A DNA stretch of 47,480 bases from an uncultured SAR86 cluster bacterium (GTDB lineage Bacteria; Pseudomonadota; Gammaproteobacteria; Magnimaribacterales; D2472): the NCBI GenBank assembly GCA_902528875.1, contig CABZTX010000006.1:1-47480 (forward strand). Direction: 5' to 3'. The notes below the pieces were generated by a model, which was given only the letters and a program-made list of their open reading frames with translations, was not told the DNA's origin and made no database searches. Of this stretch, positions 8,972-18,639 are shown piece by piece. Positions within the stretch are counted from its first letter, which is position 1, and each line of letters opens with the position of its first letter. A program made the position numbers and the translations under genes.

Positions 8972-9684
8972 ATATTCTTCCTGCGATAGATATTAAAAAC
9001 GGTAGTTGTGTGAGACTAAAGAAAGGGAATTTTAATGAAATTAAGGTATATAATTCTTCACCTTTAGATCAAGCAAAATTATTTAAAGATCATGGTTTTG
9101 ATTTCATACATATTGTTGATTTGGATGGTGCTCTCAGAGGTAAACGTGAAAATAATAAAATTATAGATCAAATAATAAATCTTAATATCAAAGTTCAGCT
9201 AGGCGGTGGCATTAGATTGCTTTCTGATATAGAAGAGTTGATAGATATTGGTGTAGAAAGAGTAATTTTAAGTACAGCTGTTATAGAAAACAAATCTTTT
9301 ATCAATGATGTGTTATCAAAATTTGATCAGAAGAATATCACTCTCGCTTTAGATTTTAGGATTTATGACGAAACACCATACATTGCGACTAAAGGTTGGA
9401 TAAACCAAACAAAGATTAATCTATATGATTTCATAAAAAAAAATGAAATCAAAAATGTTCTTGCAACAGATATAAACAAAGATGGCCTATTAATTGGTCC
9501 AAATTTAGAAATATATAAAAAAATTAAAGAGTTAAATCCAGATAAAAATCTTATTGGATCAGGGGGAATTTCAAAAATTAGTGATGTAGCTGATTTAGCA
9601 AAAATTAATGTTAATGAATGTGTTGTTGGAAAGGCTATTTATGAAAATAAGATATCAATGAAGGAGTTAGCTAATGTTAACTAA
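8968..9684 (+). CDS. hisA: Phosphoribosylformimino-5-aminoimidazole carboxamide ribotide isomerase
   Basis: 238 aa; [46 protein letters not shown]. Confidence 0.95.
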   Translation: MNILPAIDIKNGSCVRLKKGNFNEIKVYNSSPLDQAKLFKDHGFDFIHIVDLDGALRGKRENNKIIDQIINLNIKVQLGGGIRLLSDIEELIDIGVERVILSTAVIENKSFINDVLSKFDQKNITLALDFRIYDETPYIATKGWINQTKINLYDFIKKNEIKNVLATDINKDGLLIGPNLEIYKKIKELNPDKNLIGSGGISKISDVADLAKINVNECVVGKAIYENKISMKELANVN

Positions 9685-10441
9685 AAGAATTATCCCTTGC
9701 CTTGATGTCAAAAATGGAAAAGTTGTAAAAGGTGTTCAATTTAAAAATCACAGAATTGTTGGAGATCCTATTAAGTTGGCTGCAAAATATTCAGAAGAAA
9801 ATGCTGATGAATTAGTTTTTTATGATATTTATTCAAGTGTAGAGTCAAAATCGGTTTCGCTAAGTTGGATTAATGATATTGCTCAAAATATTAATATACC
9901 CTTTTGTGTAGCAGGCGGTATCAAAAATATAAAGAAAGCCAAAGAAGTCTTATATATGGGTGCTGATAAAGTTTCAATAAATACACCTGCGATTGAAAAC
10001 CCAGAATTAATTACTGAATTAGCAAAAACTTTTGGTTCTCAGTGCGTTGTAATAGGTATTGATAGTTTTTTTAATCAAAAGAACTATGTTGTTCATGCAA
10101 AAACTGGATCTACTAAATCAAGATATGAAGTTGGTAAAAATACATTAGATTGGGTTAAAGAAGTTCAAGATAGAGGAGCTGGTGAAATAGTATTAAATTG
10201 CATGAATAGAGATGGTGTAAAAGAAGGTTATGATATTGATCAACTCGCAATGATAAGGGAGGTTTGCAAGGTCCCTTTAATAGCATCTGGTGGTGCTGGA
10301 GAAAAAGAACACTTTAAAAAAGTTTTTAAAATATCAAATGTTGATGGAGCTCTTGCAGCTTCTGTTTTTCATGATAATAAGATATCAATTGAAGAACTCA
10401 AAAATTATCTAAAAAAACAAAAAATTGGGGTAAGAAAATGA
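9674..10441 (+). CDS. hisF: Imidazole glycerol phosphate synthase, cyclase subunit
   Basis: 255 aa; [50 protein letters not shown]. Confidence 0.96.
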   Translation: MLTKRIIPCLDVKNGKVVKGVQFKNHRIVGDPIKLAAKYSEENADELVFYDIYSSVESKSVSLSWINDIAQNINIPFCVAGGIKNIKKAKEVLYMGADKVSINTPAIENPELITELAKTFGSQCVVIGIDSFFNQKNYVVHAKTGSTKSRYEVGKNTLDWVKEVQDRGAGEIVLNCMNRDGVKEGYDIDQLAMIREVCKVPLIASGGAGEKEHFKKVFKISNVDGALAASVFHDNKISIEELKNYLKKQKIGVRK

Positions 10442-11022
10442 ATATTAATAATATATGGAAGGATGATCAAATGTTAATACCGGCAATAATTCAAGATTCT
10501 AATACTAAATCAGTCTTAATGCTTGGTTATATGAACAAGAAATCATACCAAAAAACAATTGATATAAATAAAGTTACTTTTTATAGCAGATCAAGAAAAT
10601 GCTTGTGGACAAAAGGGGAAACGTCAGGTAATTTTTTAAATTATGTCTCGAGCGAAATTGATTGTGATAAAGATGCCCTCTTGGTTCAGGCCACTAATAA
10701 TGGTCCAACTTGTCATTTAGAAAAATACTCTTGCTTTGGAGATGAAGCTTTTAGTTTTCAAAAGCTTGAGTCAATTATTCAAACGCGAAAAGATACTTAT
10801 ATAAGTGATTCATACACAAGTACCCTTTTAGAAAAAGGTAATAAAGAGATTGCAAAAAAGATAGCGGAAGAGGCAAACGAATTAGCAATATCAGCAGTTT
10901 CTGATGACGGACGAATATTAGAGGAAGCAGCAGATCTAATGTATCATCTTCAAGTTTTATTAACTGCTAATAGTCACTCTCTAAAAGATCTTGAGATAAC
11001 ATTAGCAAAGAGAAATAAGTAG
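10438..11022 (+). CDS. hisIE: Bifunctional phosphoribosyl-AMP cyclohydrolase/phosphoribosyl-ATP pyrophosphatase
   Basis: 194 aa; [45 protein letters not shown], then HisE domain [27 protein letters not shown]. Confidence 0.95.
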   Translation: MNINNIWKDDQMLIPAIIQDSNTKSVLMLGYMNKKSYQKTIDINKVTFYSRSRKCLWTKGETSGNFLNYVSSEIDCDKDALLVQATNNGPTCHLEKYSCFGDEAFSFQKLESIIQTRKDTYISDSYTSTLLEKGNKEIAKKIAEEANELAISAVSDDGRILEEAADLMYHLQVLLTANSHSLKDLEITLAKRNK

Positions 11023-11023
11023 A

Positions 11024-12112
11024 GTGAATTACTTAAAATATATAAATCCAGGGATAGATTCAATTAAGCCATACGAACCTGGCAAGTCAGTTGAGGATGT
11101 TACAAAAAAATATCACCTAGACAAAATTATCAAACTTGCTAGTAATGAAAATAGTCTTGGTCCCTCACCTAAAGTTATTGATGTGATTAATAATTTCAAA
11201 GACATCCATCTTTACCCTGACGGTGATGGAAAGAAACTTAAATCAAAAATTTCAGAAATTGAAGAATTGTCAGACGAACATATTATCTTGGGAAATGGTT
11301 CAAACGAAATTTTAGAAATAATTTCACAAACTTTTTTATCTCCAAGATGTGAATGTATTTTTTCAAAACATGCATTTGTTGTTTATAAACTTGCTTCTAA
11401 AGTAAGAGGATCAAAGTTTCATGAAGTTGAGGCAAATTTTTGGGGTCATGATTTAGATAAATTTGTTGAAAAAATTAATCGGAAAACAAGAATGATTTTT
11501 ATTGCAAACCCAAATAATCCAACAGGGACATATTTGTCTCATGATTCAATAATAAACTTTCTTAAAAAAGTTCCAAGTGAGATTATTGTTGTAATTGATC
11601 TAGCTTATTATGAATATGTAATAGCAGATGATTACATTAAGCCACTTGAAATCCTTAAAAACTTTAAAAATGTGTTAATTACAAAATCTTTTTCAAAAAT
11701 TCATGCTCTTTCTGCTTTAAGAATTGGATATGGAATGGGTAATGAAAAACTAATAGAAATAATGAATCGTGTCAGGCAACCATTTAATGTAAATGCTATT
11801 GCGCAAGAGGCTGCAATTGCAGCACTGGGTGACACTGACTATTTGCAAAAAAGTATAGACAGCAATACAAATGAACGAGAGTTCATTTGCGAGTGTTTAG
11901 ATAAAATGTCTGTTGGATATATTCCTTCTCAAGCAAACTTTATTTGCATAGATGTAAAAACTAACGGAACGGAAATATTTGAATCTTTAATGCAAAAAGG
12001 TGTAATTGTAAGGCCAATAGAATTATATGACATGCCAAATTTTATAAGGGTAACAATTGGTAAAAGGTCTGAAAATAAGTTTTTCATAGAAAAATTGAAA
12101 GAATGCTTATAA
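11024..12112 (+). CDS. hisC: Histidinol-phosphate aminotransferase
   Basis: 362 aa, GTG start; KLASNENSLGPSP, NGSNEILEI, NPNNPTGTYL, TKSFSKIHALSALRIGYG. Confidence 0.94.
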   Translation: MNYLKYINPGIDSIKPYEPGKSVEDVTKKYHLDKIIKLASNENSLGPSPKVIDVINNFKDIHLYPDGDGKKLKSKISEIEELSDEHIILGNGSNEILEIISQTFLSPRCECIFSKHAFVVYKLASKVRGSKFHEVEANFWGHDLDKFVEKINRKTRMIFIANPNNPTGTYLSHDSIINFLKKVPSEIIVVIDLAYYEYVIADDYIKPLEILKNFKNVLITKSFSKIHALSALRIGYGMGNEKLIEIMNRVRQPFNVNAIAQEAAIAALGDTDYLQKSIDSNTNEREFICECLDKMSVGYIPSQANFICIDVKTNGTEIFESLMQKGVIVRPIELYDMPNFIRVTIGKRSENKFFIEKLKECL

Positions 12113-12119
12113 TATTATT

Positions 12120-12230
12120 ATGAGAAAATCCTATTTAAAAATATCTACAATAATTATTGGATTATTAGTAAGTGCGCTTGTTTATTTTTCATTATGGTCA
12201 GTATTCCTATATTTTGGAATAATTAGATAA
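12120..12230 (+). CDS. Small putative single-TM protein, 36 aa (MRKSYLKISTIIIGLLVSALVYFSLWSVFLYFGIIR)
   Basis: ATG 6 nt downstream of a TATAAT box at 12108-12113; hydrophobic segment; not in the supplied ORF track because it is short. Confidence 0.45.
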   Translation: MRKSYLKISTIIIGLLVSALVYFSLWSVFLYFGIIR

Positions 12231-12261
12231 AAGTGTTCAAGTTCTTTTTTTTGATTGTAAT

Positions 12262-12345
12262 ATGAATAATTGGGTCAATTGGGTTATCTATGGATGCTTA
12301 GCAGTTGGCATATTTATTTATATTGTTAAACTTGCATATAGTTAA
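12262..12345 (+). CDS. Small putative membrane peptide, 27 aa (MNNWVNWVIYGCLAVGIFIYIVKLAYS)
   Basis: Hydrophobic mini-ORF ending 4 nt before the following ATG. Confidence 0.35.
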   Translation: MNNWVNWVIYGCLAVGIFIYIVKLAYS

Positions 12346-12349
12346 AGCC

Positions 12350-12601
12350 ATGCAAGTAACAATAGATATAAGTATGTATCCTAACAAAAAGGATTTTATT
12401 CCGCCCATTAAAGGTTTTATTAAAAGAATAAATAGTTATGATAATTTGAAAATTTCTACCTTTCCAACAAGTACGGTTGTTCAGGGAGAATATGATCATG
12501 CTATGAACTGCATACAAAAAACTATTTCAGCATGTCATAAAGAATTCAAAAATGCTGTTTATGTCATGAAGGTAATTCCTGACTACAAAGCACTAGATTG
12601 A
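12350..12601 (+). CDS. YkoF/MTH1187-like thiamine(-related)-binding family protein
   Basis: Start moved from 12305 to internal ATG (MQVTIDISMYPNKKDFIPPIKGFIKRINSYDNLKISTFPTSTVVQGEYDHAMNCIQKTI). Confidence 0.7.
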   Translation: MQVTIDISMYPNKKDFIPPIKGFIKRINSYDNLKISTFPTSTVVQGEYDHAMNCIQKTISACHKEFKNAVYVMKVIPDYKALD

Positions 12602-12625
12602 GACATAAAATTTTAAATAATCGTT

Positions 12626-12706
12626 ATGAGTGAATTGTTATTAACTACATTATTAGTTTCACATTTTATTTTAATGTGCATTGGCAGCTACAGAAACTTT
12701 AAATAG
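12626..12706 (+). CDS. Small hydrophobic ORF, 26 aa (MSELLLTTLLVSHFILMCIGSYRNFK), speculative
   Basis: ATG-to-stop reading frame in otherwise empty intergenic DNA. Confidence 0.2.
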   Translation: MSELLLTTLLVSHFILMCIGSYRNFK

Positions 12707-12792
12707 TATTTAGTTATTAAAAATATATATTTTTAATTCTTGGTCACCATATGGTCACATGTTTGTATAGAAAACTCTAAAATTATTTAAAT

Positions 12793-12868
12793 TGGTGGAG
12801 CTAGTCGGGATCGAACCGACGACCTTCAACGTGCCACGCTGACGCTCTCCCAGCTGAGCTATAGCCCC
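12793..12868 (-). tRNA. tRNA-Ala (anticodon GGC)
   Basis: Reverse complement GGGGCTATAGCTCAGCTGGGAGAGCGTCAGCGTGGCACGTTGAAGGTCGTCGGTTCGATCCCGACTAGCTCCACCA folds as a cloverleaf; loop GTGGCAC; encoded CCA. Confidence 0.96.
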
Positions 12869-13139
12869 TAATATTTTTAAAAGCAATTATTTACAAATTT
12901 TTTAGCAATTTACATAATCTTTTTCATCACAAATACATTATCAATTTATTTAGTATCAAAATAAAATGAAATCTGACTAGACTAAGAGATATATAGCAAA
13001 AATGTAAATATAATATTAATATTTATACTTTAAATTAGTAACAATAAATGTTCTACAATTATTTTTAACAATAATAAAATTCATTATATTTGGGATACTT
13101 AAATTCAAATGATATTATCTTCAAAGGAGAAATATAAAT

Positions 13140-14069
13140 ATGGAAATTGCAGTTGGTGATATAGTCTTAATTGTCTTGGTGGTTTTAATTATCTATGTAA
13201 TTTTTTTATCAATTAAAATTGTGCCTCAGTCAAAAGTTTTTGTTATTGAGAGGTTTGGTAAATTTACGAGAATTTTAGAATCTGGATTATCTTTAATTGT
13301 TCCGTTTGTTGATAGGGTTGCTTTTCGAGTAGATATCTTAGAAAGACAGTTACCTCCATTTAAAATGTCAGTCATTACTGAAGATAATGTTGAAGTTGAG
13401 TTAGTGGCTACAGTTTTTTTTAGAGTGCTGGATGCTGCTAAATCTGTTTACAGGATTAGAAATATAGATCTCGCAATTGAAAATACTGCTATCTCAGTAG
13501 TCCGTTCAGCTGCAGGAAAACTTGAACTAGATGATCTTCAATCAAGTCGAGAAGCAATGAATCAAGAAATTGCTGCAAGACTTTCAAAGGCTGCTGAAGT
13601 ATGGGGTGTTGAGGTAACAAGGACAGAAATACTAGATGTTTTGGTTGATGAAAAAACAAAGGAATCACAAAGGCAACAGTTAAATGCGGAGAGAGAAAGA
13701 AGAGCCGCTATTGCAAGAGCTGAAGGTGATAAGCGAAGTGTTGAACTTAAAGCAGATGCTGAACTTTATGAAGCAAAAAAACAGGCAGAAGCAGTAAAAG
13801 TTGAAGCTGATGCTGAGGCATATGCTGTAAAAATTAAGGCAGAGGCAGATGCAAAGCAAACTGAATTGATTGCTGAAGCTATAAACAATAATGGTCAATC
13901 TGCAATAAATTATGAGATCATGAAGCGACAGGTTGAAGGACTCTCAGATATTGCTTCTTCTAATCAAACCAAAACACTCTTTATACCATCTGATATAACC
14001 AAAGCACTTGGTACCCTTGAGCTATTCCTCGACGGAATAGTGAATAAAGAAATTAAAAATGATAATTGA
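13140..14069 (+). CDS. SPFH/band 7 (stomatin-like, paraslipin) protein
   Basis: 309 aa; IKIVPQSKVFVIERFGKFTRILESGLSLIVPFVDRV; Ala/Glu/Lys-rich coiled-coil; Shine-Dalgarno AAGGAG upstream. Confidence 0.93.
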   Translation: MEIAVGDIVLIVLVVLIIYVIFLSIKIVPQSKVFVIERFGKFTRILESGLSLIVPFVDRVAFRVDILERQLPPFKMSVITEDNVEVELVATVFFRVLDAAKSVYRIRNIDLAIENTAISVVRSAAGKLELDDLQSSREAMNQEIAARLSKAAEVWGVEVTRTEILDVLVDEKTKESQRQQLNAERERRAAIARAEGDKRSVELKADAELYEAKKQAEAVKVEADAEAYAVKIKAEADAKQTELIAEAINNNGQSAINYEIMKRQVEGLSDIASSNQTKTLFIPSDITKALGTLELFLDGIVNKEIKNDN

Positions 14070-14349
14070 AACTCTGCTATATTCTGGAAATGTTTGGTTG
14101 ATCATTGGCTTAACACTTGCAATTCTTGAACTTACAAATGGTACTTTGATAGTTTTCTTGCCGACTGGATTGAGCGGACTTCTTACAGGTTTAGTTTTAA
14201 AATTACAAGAGAATGAAACAGTAGGTATACTTTTAAAGGATTGGGCCGTAACACTAACATTTTGGGCAATTATCTCACTGGTCTTGTCATTAGCTTTAAA
14301 TTTTCTAGTTAAAAAAAGAATGACATCGAAAGATATTAATAATTATTAA
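14059..14349 (+). CDS. Short NfeD-family membrane protein
   Basis: 96 aa; NVWLIIGLTLAILELTNGTLIVFLPTGLSGLLTGL; overlaps end of SPFH gene. Confidence 0.75.
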   Translation: MIIETLLYSGNVWLIIGLTLAILELTNGTLIVFLPTGLSGLLTGLVLKLQENETVGILLKDWAVTLTFWAIISLVLSLALNFLVKKRMTSKDINNY

Positions 14350-14454
14350 TTAATTAAACCATTTTTAATTTCGATATATTCGATTATGAAATCTTTTAGT
14401 TGTTAATATTTCAAGATTTTTAAATTCTTTAAAAAAAGTCAGTCCTGTATGGGA

Positions 14455-15489
14455 TTATACTTTCTTAGTATTGTCCTTTTCATCACGTTTTTTTAATATA
14501 TAGTGTGAAACAAAATATTCTTTTCCATTATTTAACGCAAAAAAAGCCTCACAAGATAAAAAAAAGATTCTCCATCTGTTGAACCAAATTTTAGGTTTAT
14601 CATAGTGTCCATGAAATATGTCTAATATTTTTTTCTTATTTTTATAATGCTTATTTAACCAAGCTTTAAGTGTTTTTGAATAATGATTTCCATTAATATC
14701 CCATTGATTGACAATTTTAAAATCATCATCAAAGTGCTCAAAAATATCTTTACTAGGCATAATTCCACCTTGAAAAAAATATTTTGTCATCCAGTCAAAA
14801 CTATTCTTCATTTCATAAAAATATGTTAATTTTTTATGGCAAAAAATATGAATAAATAATTTTCCATCAGGTTTTAGCAAATTGTTAAGGGCTTTTAAAA
14901 TTAGTTTATAGTTTCTTACATGTTCAAACATTTCAATTGAAACGATACGATCATATTTTTTATTTAAATCAAGGTTATTAACATCCATTCTGAGAGCCAT
15001 GATATTTGATAATCCTCTTTTCTGAGCTTCTTTTTTAATAAAAGTAATTTGATCGCTTGAATTACTTACTGAAGTGATATTTGTATTTGGATACTTTGTC
15101 GCAACATATAAAGTGAAACTTCCCCATCCACAACCAAGGTCAAGAACTTCAAGGCCATTTTTAATATCAGCTCTTTCTATATAAAGATTGAGCATAGATT
15201 TTTCTGCTTCATCCAAAGAATTTACATCATCAAAATACGAACATGAATATTTTAAATTCTCTCCTAATACACAATTAAAAAATTCTGGAGGAACTTCATA
15301 ATGTTGTTCATTAGCATCGTATGTTTTTTCAGCTATTGCTCCCTGGGAAAGCACACTAATAGTTTTATCCTTTTTCTCTCTAATATTTGGTTCATTAAGA
15401 CGCCTATTGGAGATATGTCTTGCAGCAATTTTAATTAATGCATCAGGAATAAATCCTGATTCTGCAAGCAACAAAAGAAATCTAGTCAT
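14455..15489 (-). CDS. Cyclopropane-fatty-acyl-phospholipid synthase family SAM methyltransferase
   Basis: 344 aa; AEKTYDANEQHYEVPPEFFNCVLGENLKYSCSYF, LEVLDLGCGWGSFTLY, IEMFEHVRNY. Confidence 0.87.
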   Translation of the reverse strand: MTRFLLLLAESGFIPDALIKIAARHISNRRLNEPNIREKKDKTISVLSQGAIAEKTYDANEQHYEVPPEFFNCVLGENLKYSCSYFDDVNSLDEAEKSMLNLYIERADIKNGLEVLDLGCGWGSFTLYVATKYPNTNITSVSNSSDQITFIKKEAQKRGLSNIMALRMDVNNLDLNKKYDRIVSIEMFEHVRNYKLILKALNNLLKPDGKLFIHIFCHKKLTYFYEMKNSFDWMTKYFFQGGIMPSKDIFEHFDDDFKIVNQWDINGNHYSKTLKAWLNKHYKNKKKILDIFHGHYDKPKIWFNRWRIFFLSCEAFFALNNGKEYFVSHYILKKRDEKDNTKKV

Positions 15490-15565
15490 ATGTTATTAAG
15501 CTAACATAGATGAACTTGTATTAAAATAAAATTTATAATTTTTGACTCAAATTATAATAAATAAT

Positions 15566-15617
15566 CTCCAGCCGGATACCAACCATGCTCTTTCCTAGTT
15601 AAGCTATAGCAACTAAT
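15566..15617 (-). pseudogene. tRNA-Ala-like remnant (decayed tRNA copy)
   Basis: Reverse complement ATTAGTTGCTATAGCTTAACTAGGAAAGAGC... aligns with ATTAGGGGCTATAGCTCAGCTGGGAGAGC of the tRNA-Ala at 12793-12868, including the 5' flank; no intact T-arm or anticodon arm. Confidence 0.5.
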
Positions 15618-15761
15618 AGGTTTATTTAGATATAGTTTTTATATAAATGTTCATGAAAAAAATTGTAAGCTTTGAAAAATAAGAAAAAACTTTTCTTATT
15701 GATTTTATTTGAAAAGTAATAACATAATTTCTCATAACATATTTAATTTTAACAAAAAAAA

Positions 15762-15780
15762 AGAGGGCTAAAAGCCCTCT
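15762..15780 (-). terminator. Rho-independent terminator of TonB-dependent receptor
   Basis: AGAGGGCT-AAA-AGCCCTCT hairpin with an A-run on the left (T-run on minus strand), 18 bp past the receptor stop. Confidence 0.88.
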
Positions 15781-15798
15781 TTTTAAATATTCTAAAAA

Positions 15799-18600
15799 TT
15801 AGAATGATAGTGAGTATTTCACGAATATAGTTCTGCCAAATACATCATATGTAGCTGGGAAACTATTAGACTGTTCTTGGTTATCACCAAGAATTGTAGC
15901 CTCAACGTCCATTACATTATCTAGTCCAACAATAAGCGAACCAGCATCTCCAACAGGCATTGTCCATGAAGCATCAATATAAATCTCAGCATCAAGACTT
16001 GGCACAGCTAATGTGTAACCTAGAGATTCATCATCGTCAACTTCACCAATATATCTTGCGATAACATTTAAACTACCAGCATCAAATGAAGTTACAGATG
16101 AAAGTCTAAATGATAATTCAGGTGTTGGTTCTCCAACAAGGTTACCAAATAGTCCGTTGTAAACAACAGGAGTATCTCCAGCAAAAGCTGTGAACTCACT
16201 TTCTTCTAGTACTGTTCCAACAAAATTGAACGCAACATCTTTATCAGCAATTGTTGTATCGTATGAAGCCAAAACATCATAACCTGATAAAACTCTTGAA
16301 GCAGTATTCTGTGCAAGAAGTTCAATATACTCGATAGTACCATCAGATCTTCTGTTAATAACATTACAGAAGTCTGAACCTATACCACCATTAACTGCTG
16401 TTGTTGAATAACAATTGTTTAAAACGTTAGCAGCACTACCACCAAAGGCAGTAATAACTTCTTCAATTTCAATATTGAAATAGTCAACAGACATTGTTAA
16501 GCCTGGAGCAACATCAGTTAAAACCACACCAACTGTCATAGTATCGGCTTCTTCAGGTTGAAGATTTGGATTACCACCAGTAAGTGCTCTTACCTGTTGC
16601 GCAGCTAAGTCAATAGCTGGAGAGAAAACCTGATCTGCAGGAACACCTGTTGCAACACAAATTGCACTGATGCCTGAACTTTGATCTGTTCCTTTTGATG
16701 AACATGGGTCGTTAGCACTTGGGAAATTTTCACCAGCTGGTGCATATAAATCGCTAATACCTGGTGCTCTTACAGCAAAGTTATATGATGTTCTTAATCT
16801 CACCATATCATTAACTTCGTAACCGAAATCAACCCTGTAAGTTCCTTGATCACCAAATGATGAATAATCTGAGTTTCTGTATGCAACAGACCCAGTAAAT
16901 GCATCAGTAATAGGTAATGCTAGCTCAACAAAGACTTCATCAACATCAAATCCACCACCGGATGCTGGAGATCCATTGAAACCAGCAATTGATCCATCAT
17001 GTAAATCTTGTGAAGGCCTATAATCAGCATCCTCACTTCTCTTTTCGTAACCAGCAACAAATAAAACATCGCCACCTGGAAGATCTAAGCCAGTATCACC
17101 AGATAATGTAGCCCCCATATATTTTAGATGATAGTCGTATGCTGCAGCCACTTTAGTAGCAACAAAATCCGCAGCTGCTTGGCTGATATTTTCTCTACCC
17201 CATAGATTCATTGGATAACATCCGCCTGATGTATCAGTACAAGTTTCAGCATCAGAAATTTGAAGCGCTTGCATCCATCTGGCTCTATTCACGTTACCGT
17301 ACTGAGTATCAGAACCTTGCATATATCCATCACTATAGTAAATATCGTATACCATACCATTTGATAATGATCCTTCTAAGCCAACCACAAACTGATTTGT
17401 ATTTAATTGACCTTGAACAATCCTTGGGCCAACTTCTAACATACGTCTTCTTAAGAATGCAGTACCAGTATCGTCAATACCATCAGCATCTGAATCAGTT
17501 CCATCTCCAAAAGCTTCAGACAAGATTGCTTGTGTAGCAGCTGGTAAGAATGGATTACCATCAATTGTAAAAGTTGAACCAGACTGGAATATAGGCGTTG
17601 GCGCTAATTCTTGTGGAACATTACTTTGAGTGAATGATGCACTTGCATAAACAGTTGCAGTGTCACTTATGTCAAATTCACCTTTTGCAGTGATTTGATT
17701 ACGTGTTTGTGGTAATTGCATATAGTTAAATGGTGCATAGTTAAAAGCATCTGTCGTTGCAGGATCATTCGAGTAACATCTAATTGATCCATCTTTTTGG
17801 AAAGTTACACCAGAACTTGAACAATCCATAGTTGTCCCTGTTCCTACTGCACCACTAAAAATATTAGTATTTGGACCACCTGATGATCCACCGTTATATA
17901 AATTTCCAGCACCGTCATCCCATTGTGAGAAGTTTGTGTAACTTCTATCAGCTTGGAATACAGCAGCTCTGTCTGTATGAGCAATATTAAATACAACGTT
18001 ACCTTTTCCGTCAGCAATATTACCACCCAATGTGATATCAGCCTGGAAGTTTTCAGTATCGCTATATTCTGTTGTCATCTCATATCCAGCACTCATTGTG
18101 ACTCCTTCAAAGTCATCTTTAAGGATAAAGTTAACAACACCAGCAACAGCGTCTGCACCGTAAACAGCAGAAGCACCACCAGTTAGAACATCAACTCTTT
18201 CAATCATAGCCGTTGGAATGTTATTAATATCAACAGTTCCACCTTGGAATGTTGGTACCACTCTCTTACCATCAACTAGAATAAGAGTTCTTGTAGTTCC
18301 AAGGCCTCTAAGACTGATTGTTGCTGCACCACTACCTGGGTTATTAGATGATCTATCAGATGCAGGAATAATCTGTGGTAATTGGTTTAAAAGTGATTCA
18401 ATGTTGATTGTATTTGTCTCAGCAATCTGTGCAGCGCTTACTGAAGCGACTGGTGAATTAAGTTCAAAATCGTTTGACTGAATCCTTGTACCGGTAATTA
18501 CAACCTCTTCAACATCATCGTCTTGTGCAATCAGATCAGTGTTTAAAACACCAAAGCTGATAACTAACACTGACATGATGTAATTTTTATAGTTAAACAT
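15799..18600 (-). CDS. TonB-dependent receptor (933 aa)
   Basis: Signal peptide, DDDVEEVVITGTRI TonB-box-like start, plug domain (LRGLGTTRTLILVDGKRVVP, GGASAVYGADAVAGVVNFILK), C-terminal beta strand ending FVKYSLSF. Confidence 0.95.
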   Translation of the reverse strand: MFNYKNYIMSVLVISFGVLNTDLIAQDDDVEEVVITGTRIQSNDFELNSPVASVSAAQIAETNTINIESLLNQLPQIIPASDRSSNNPGSGAATISLRGLGTTRTLILVDGKRVVPTFQGGTVDINNIPTAMIERVDVLTGGASAVYGADAVAGVVNFILKDDFEGVTMSAGYEMTTEYSDTENFQADITLGGNIADGKGNVVFNIAHTDRAAVFQADRSYTNFSQWDDGAGNLYNGGSSGGPNTNIFSGAVGTGTTMDCSSSGVTFQKDGSIRCYSNDPATTDAFNYAPFNYMQLPQTRNQITAKGEFDISDTATVYASASFTQSNVPQELAPTPIFQSGSTFTIDGNPFLPAATQAILSEAFGDGTDSDADGIDDTGTAFLRRRMLEVGPRIVQGQLNTNQFVVGLEGSLSNGMVYDIYYSDGYMQGSDTQYGNVNRARWMQALQISDAETCTDTSGGCYPMNLWGRENISQAAADFVATKVAAAYDYHLKYMGATLSGDTGLDLPGGDVLFVAGYEKRSEDADYRPSQDLHDGSIAGFNGSPASGGGFDVDEVFVELALPITDAFTGSVAYRNSDYSSFGDQGTYRVDFGYEVNDMVRLRTSYNFAVRAPGISDLYAPAGENFPSANDPCSSKGTDQSSGISAICVATGVPADQVFSPAIDLAAQQVRALTGGNPNLQPEEADTMTVGVVLTDVAPGLTMSVDYFNIEIEEVITAFGGSAANVLNNCYSTTAVNGGIGSDFCNVINRRSDGTIEYIELLAQNTASRVLSGYDVLASYDTTIADKDVAFNFVGTVLEESEFTAFAGDTPVVYNGLFGNLVGEPTPELSFRLSSVTSFDAGSLNVIARYIGEVDDDESLGYTLAVPSLDAEIYIDASWTMPVGDAGSLIVGLDNVMDVEATILGDNQEQSNSFPATYDVFGRTIFVKYSLSF

Positions 18601-18627
18601 ACATTTCCCCTGTAGTTTTAGTTAAAT

Positions 18628-18639
18628 TGTGTAAACACA
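18628..18639. promoter_or_regulatory. Inverted repeat TGTGTAAACACA upstream of TonB-dependent receptor
   Basis: Perfect 5-bp arms, 2-bp spacer, 27 bp upstream of the receptor start; near-identical to the palindrome at 5398-5409. Confidence 0.4.

Noticed and set aside
17211-17537. 108-aa plus-strand ORF within the first TonB receptor
   Set aside because: Antisense to a strongly supported receptor CDS, low-complexity composition, no recognisable family; other antisense ORFs at 17953-18481 rejected likewise.
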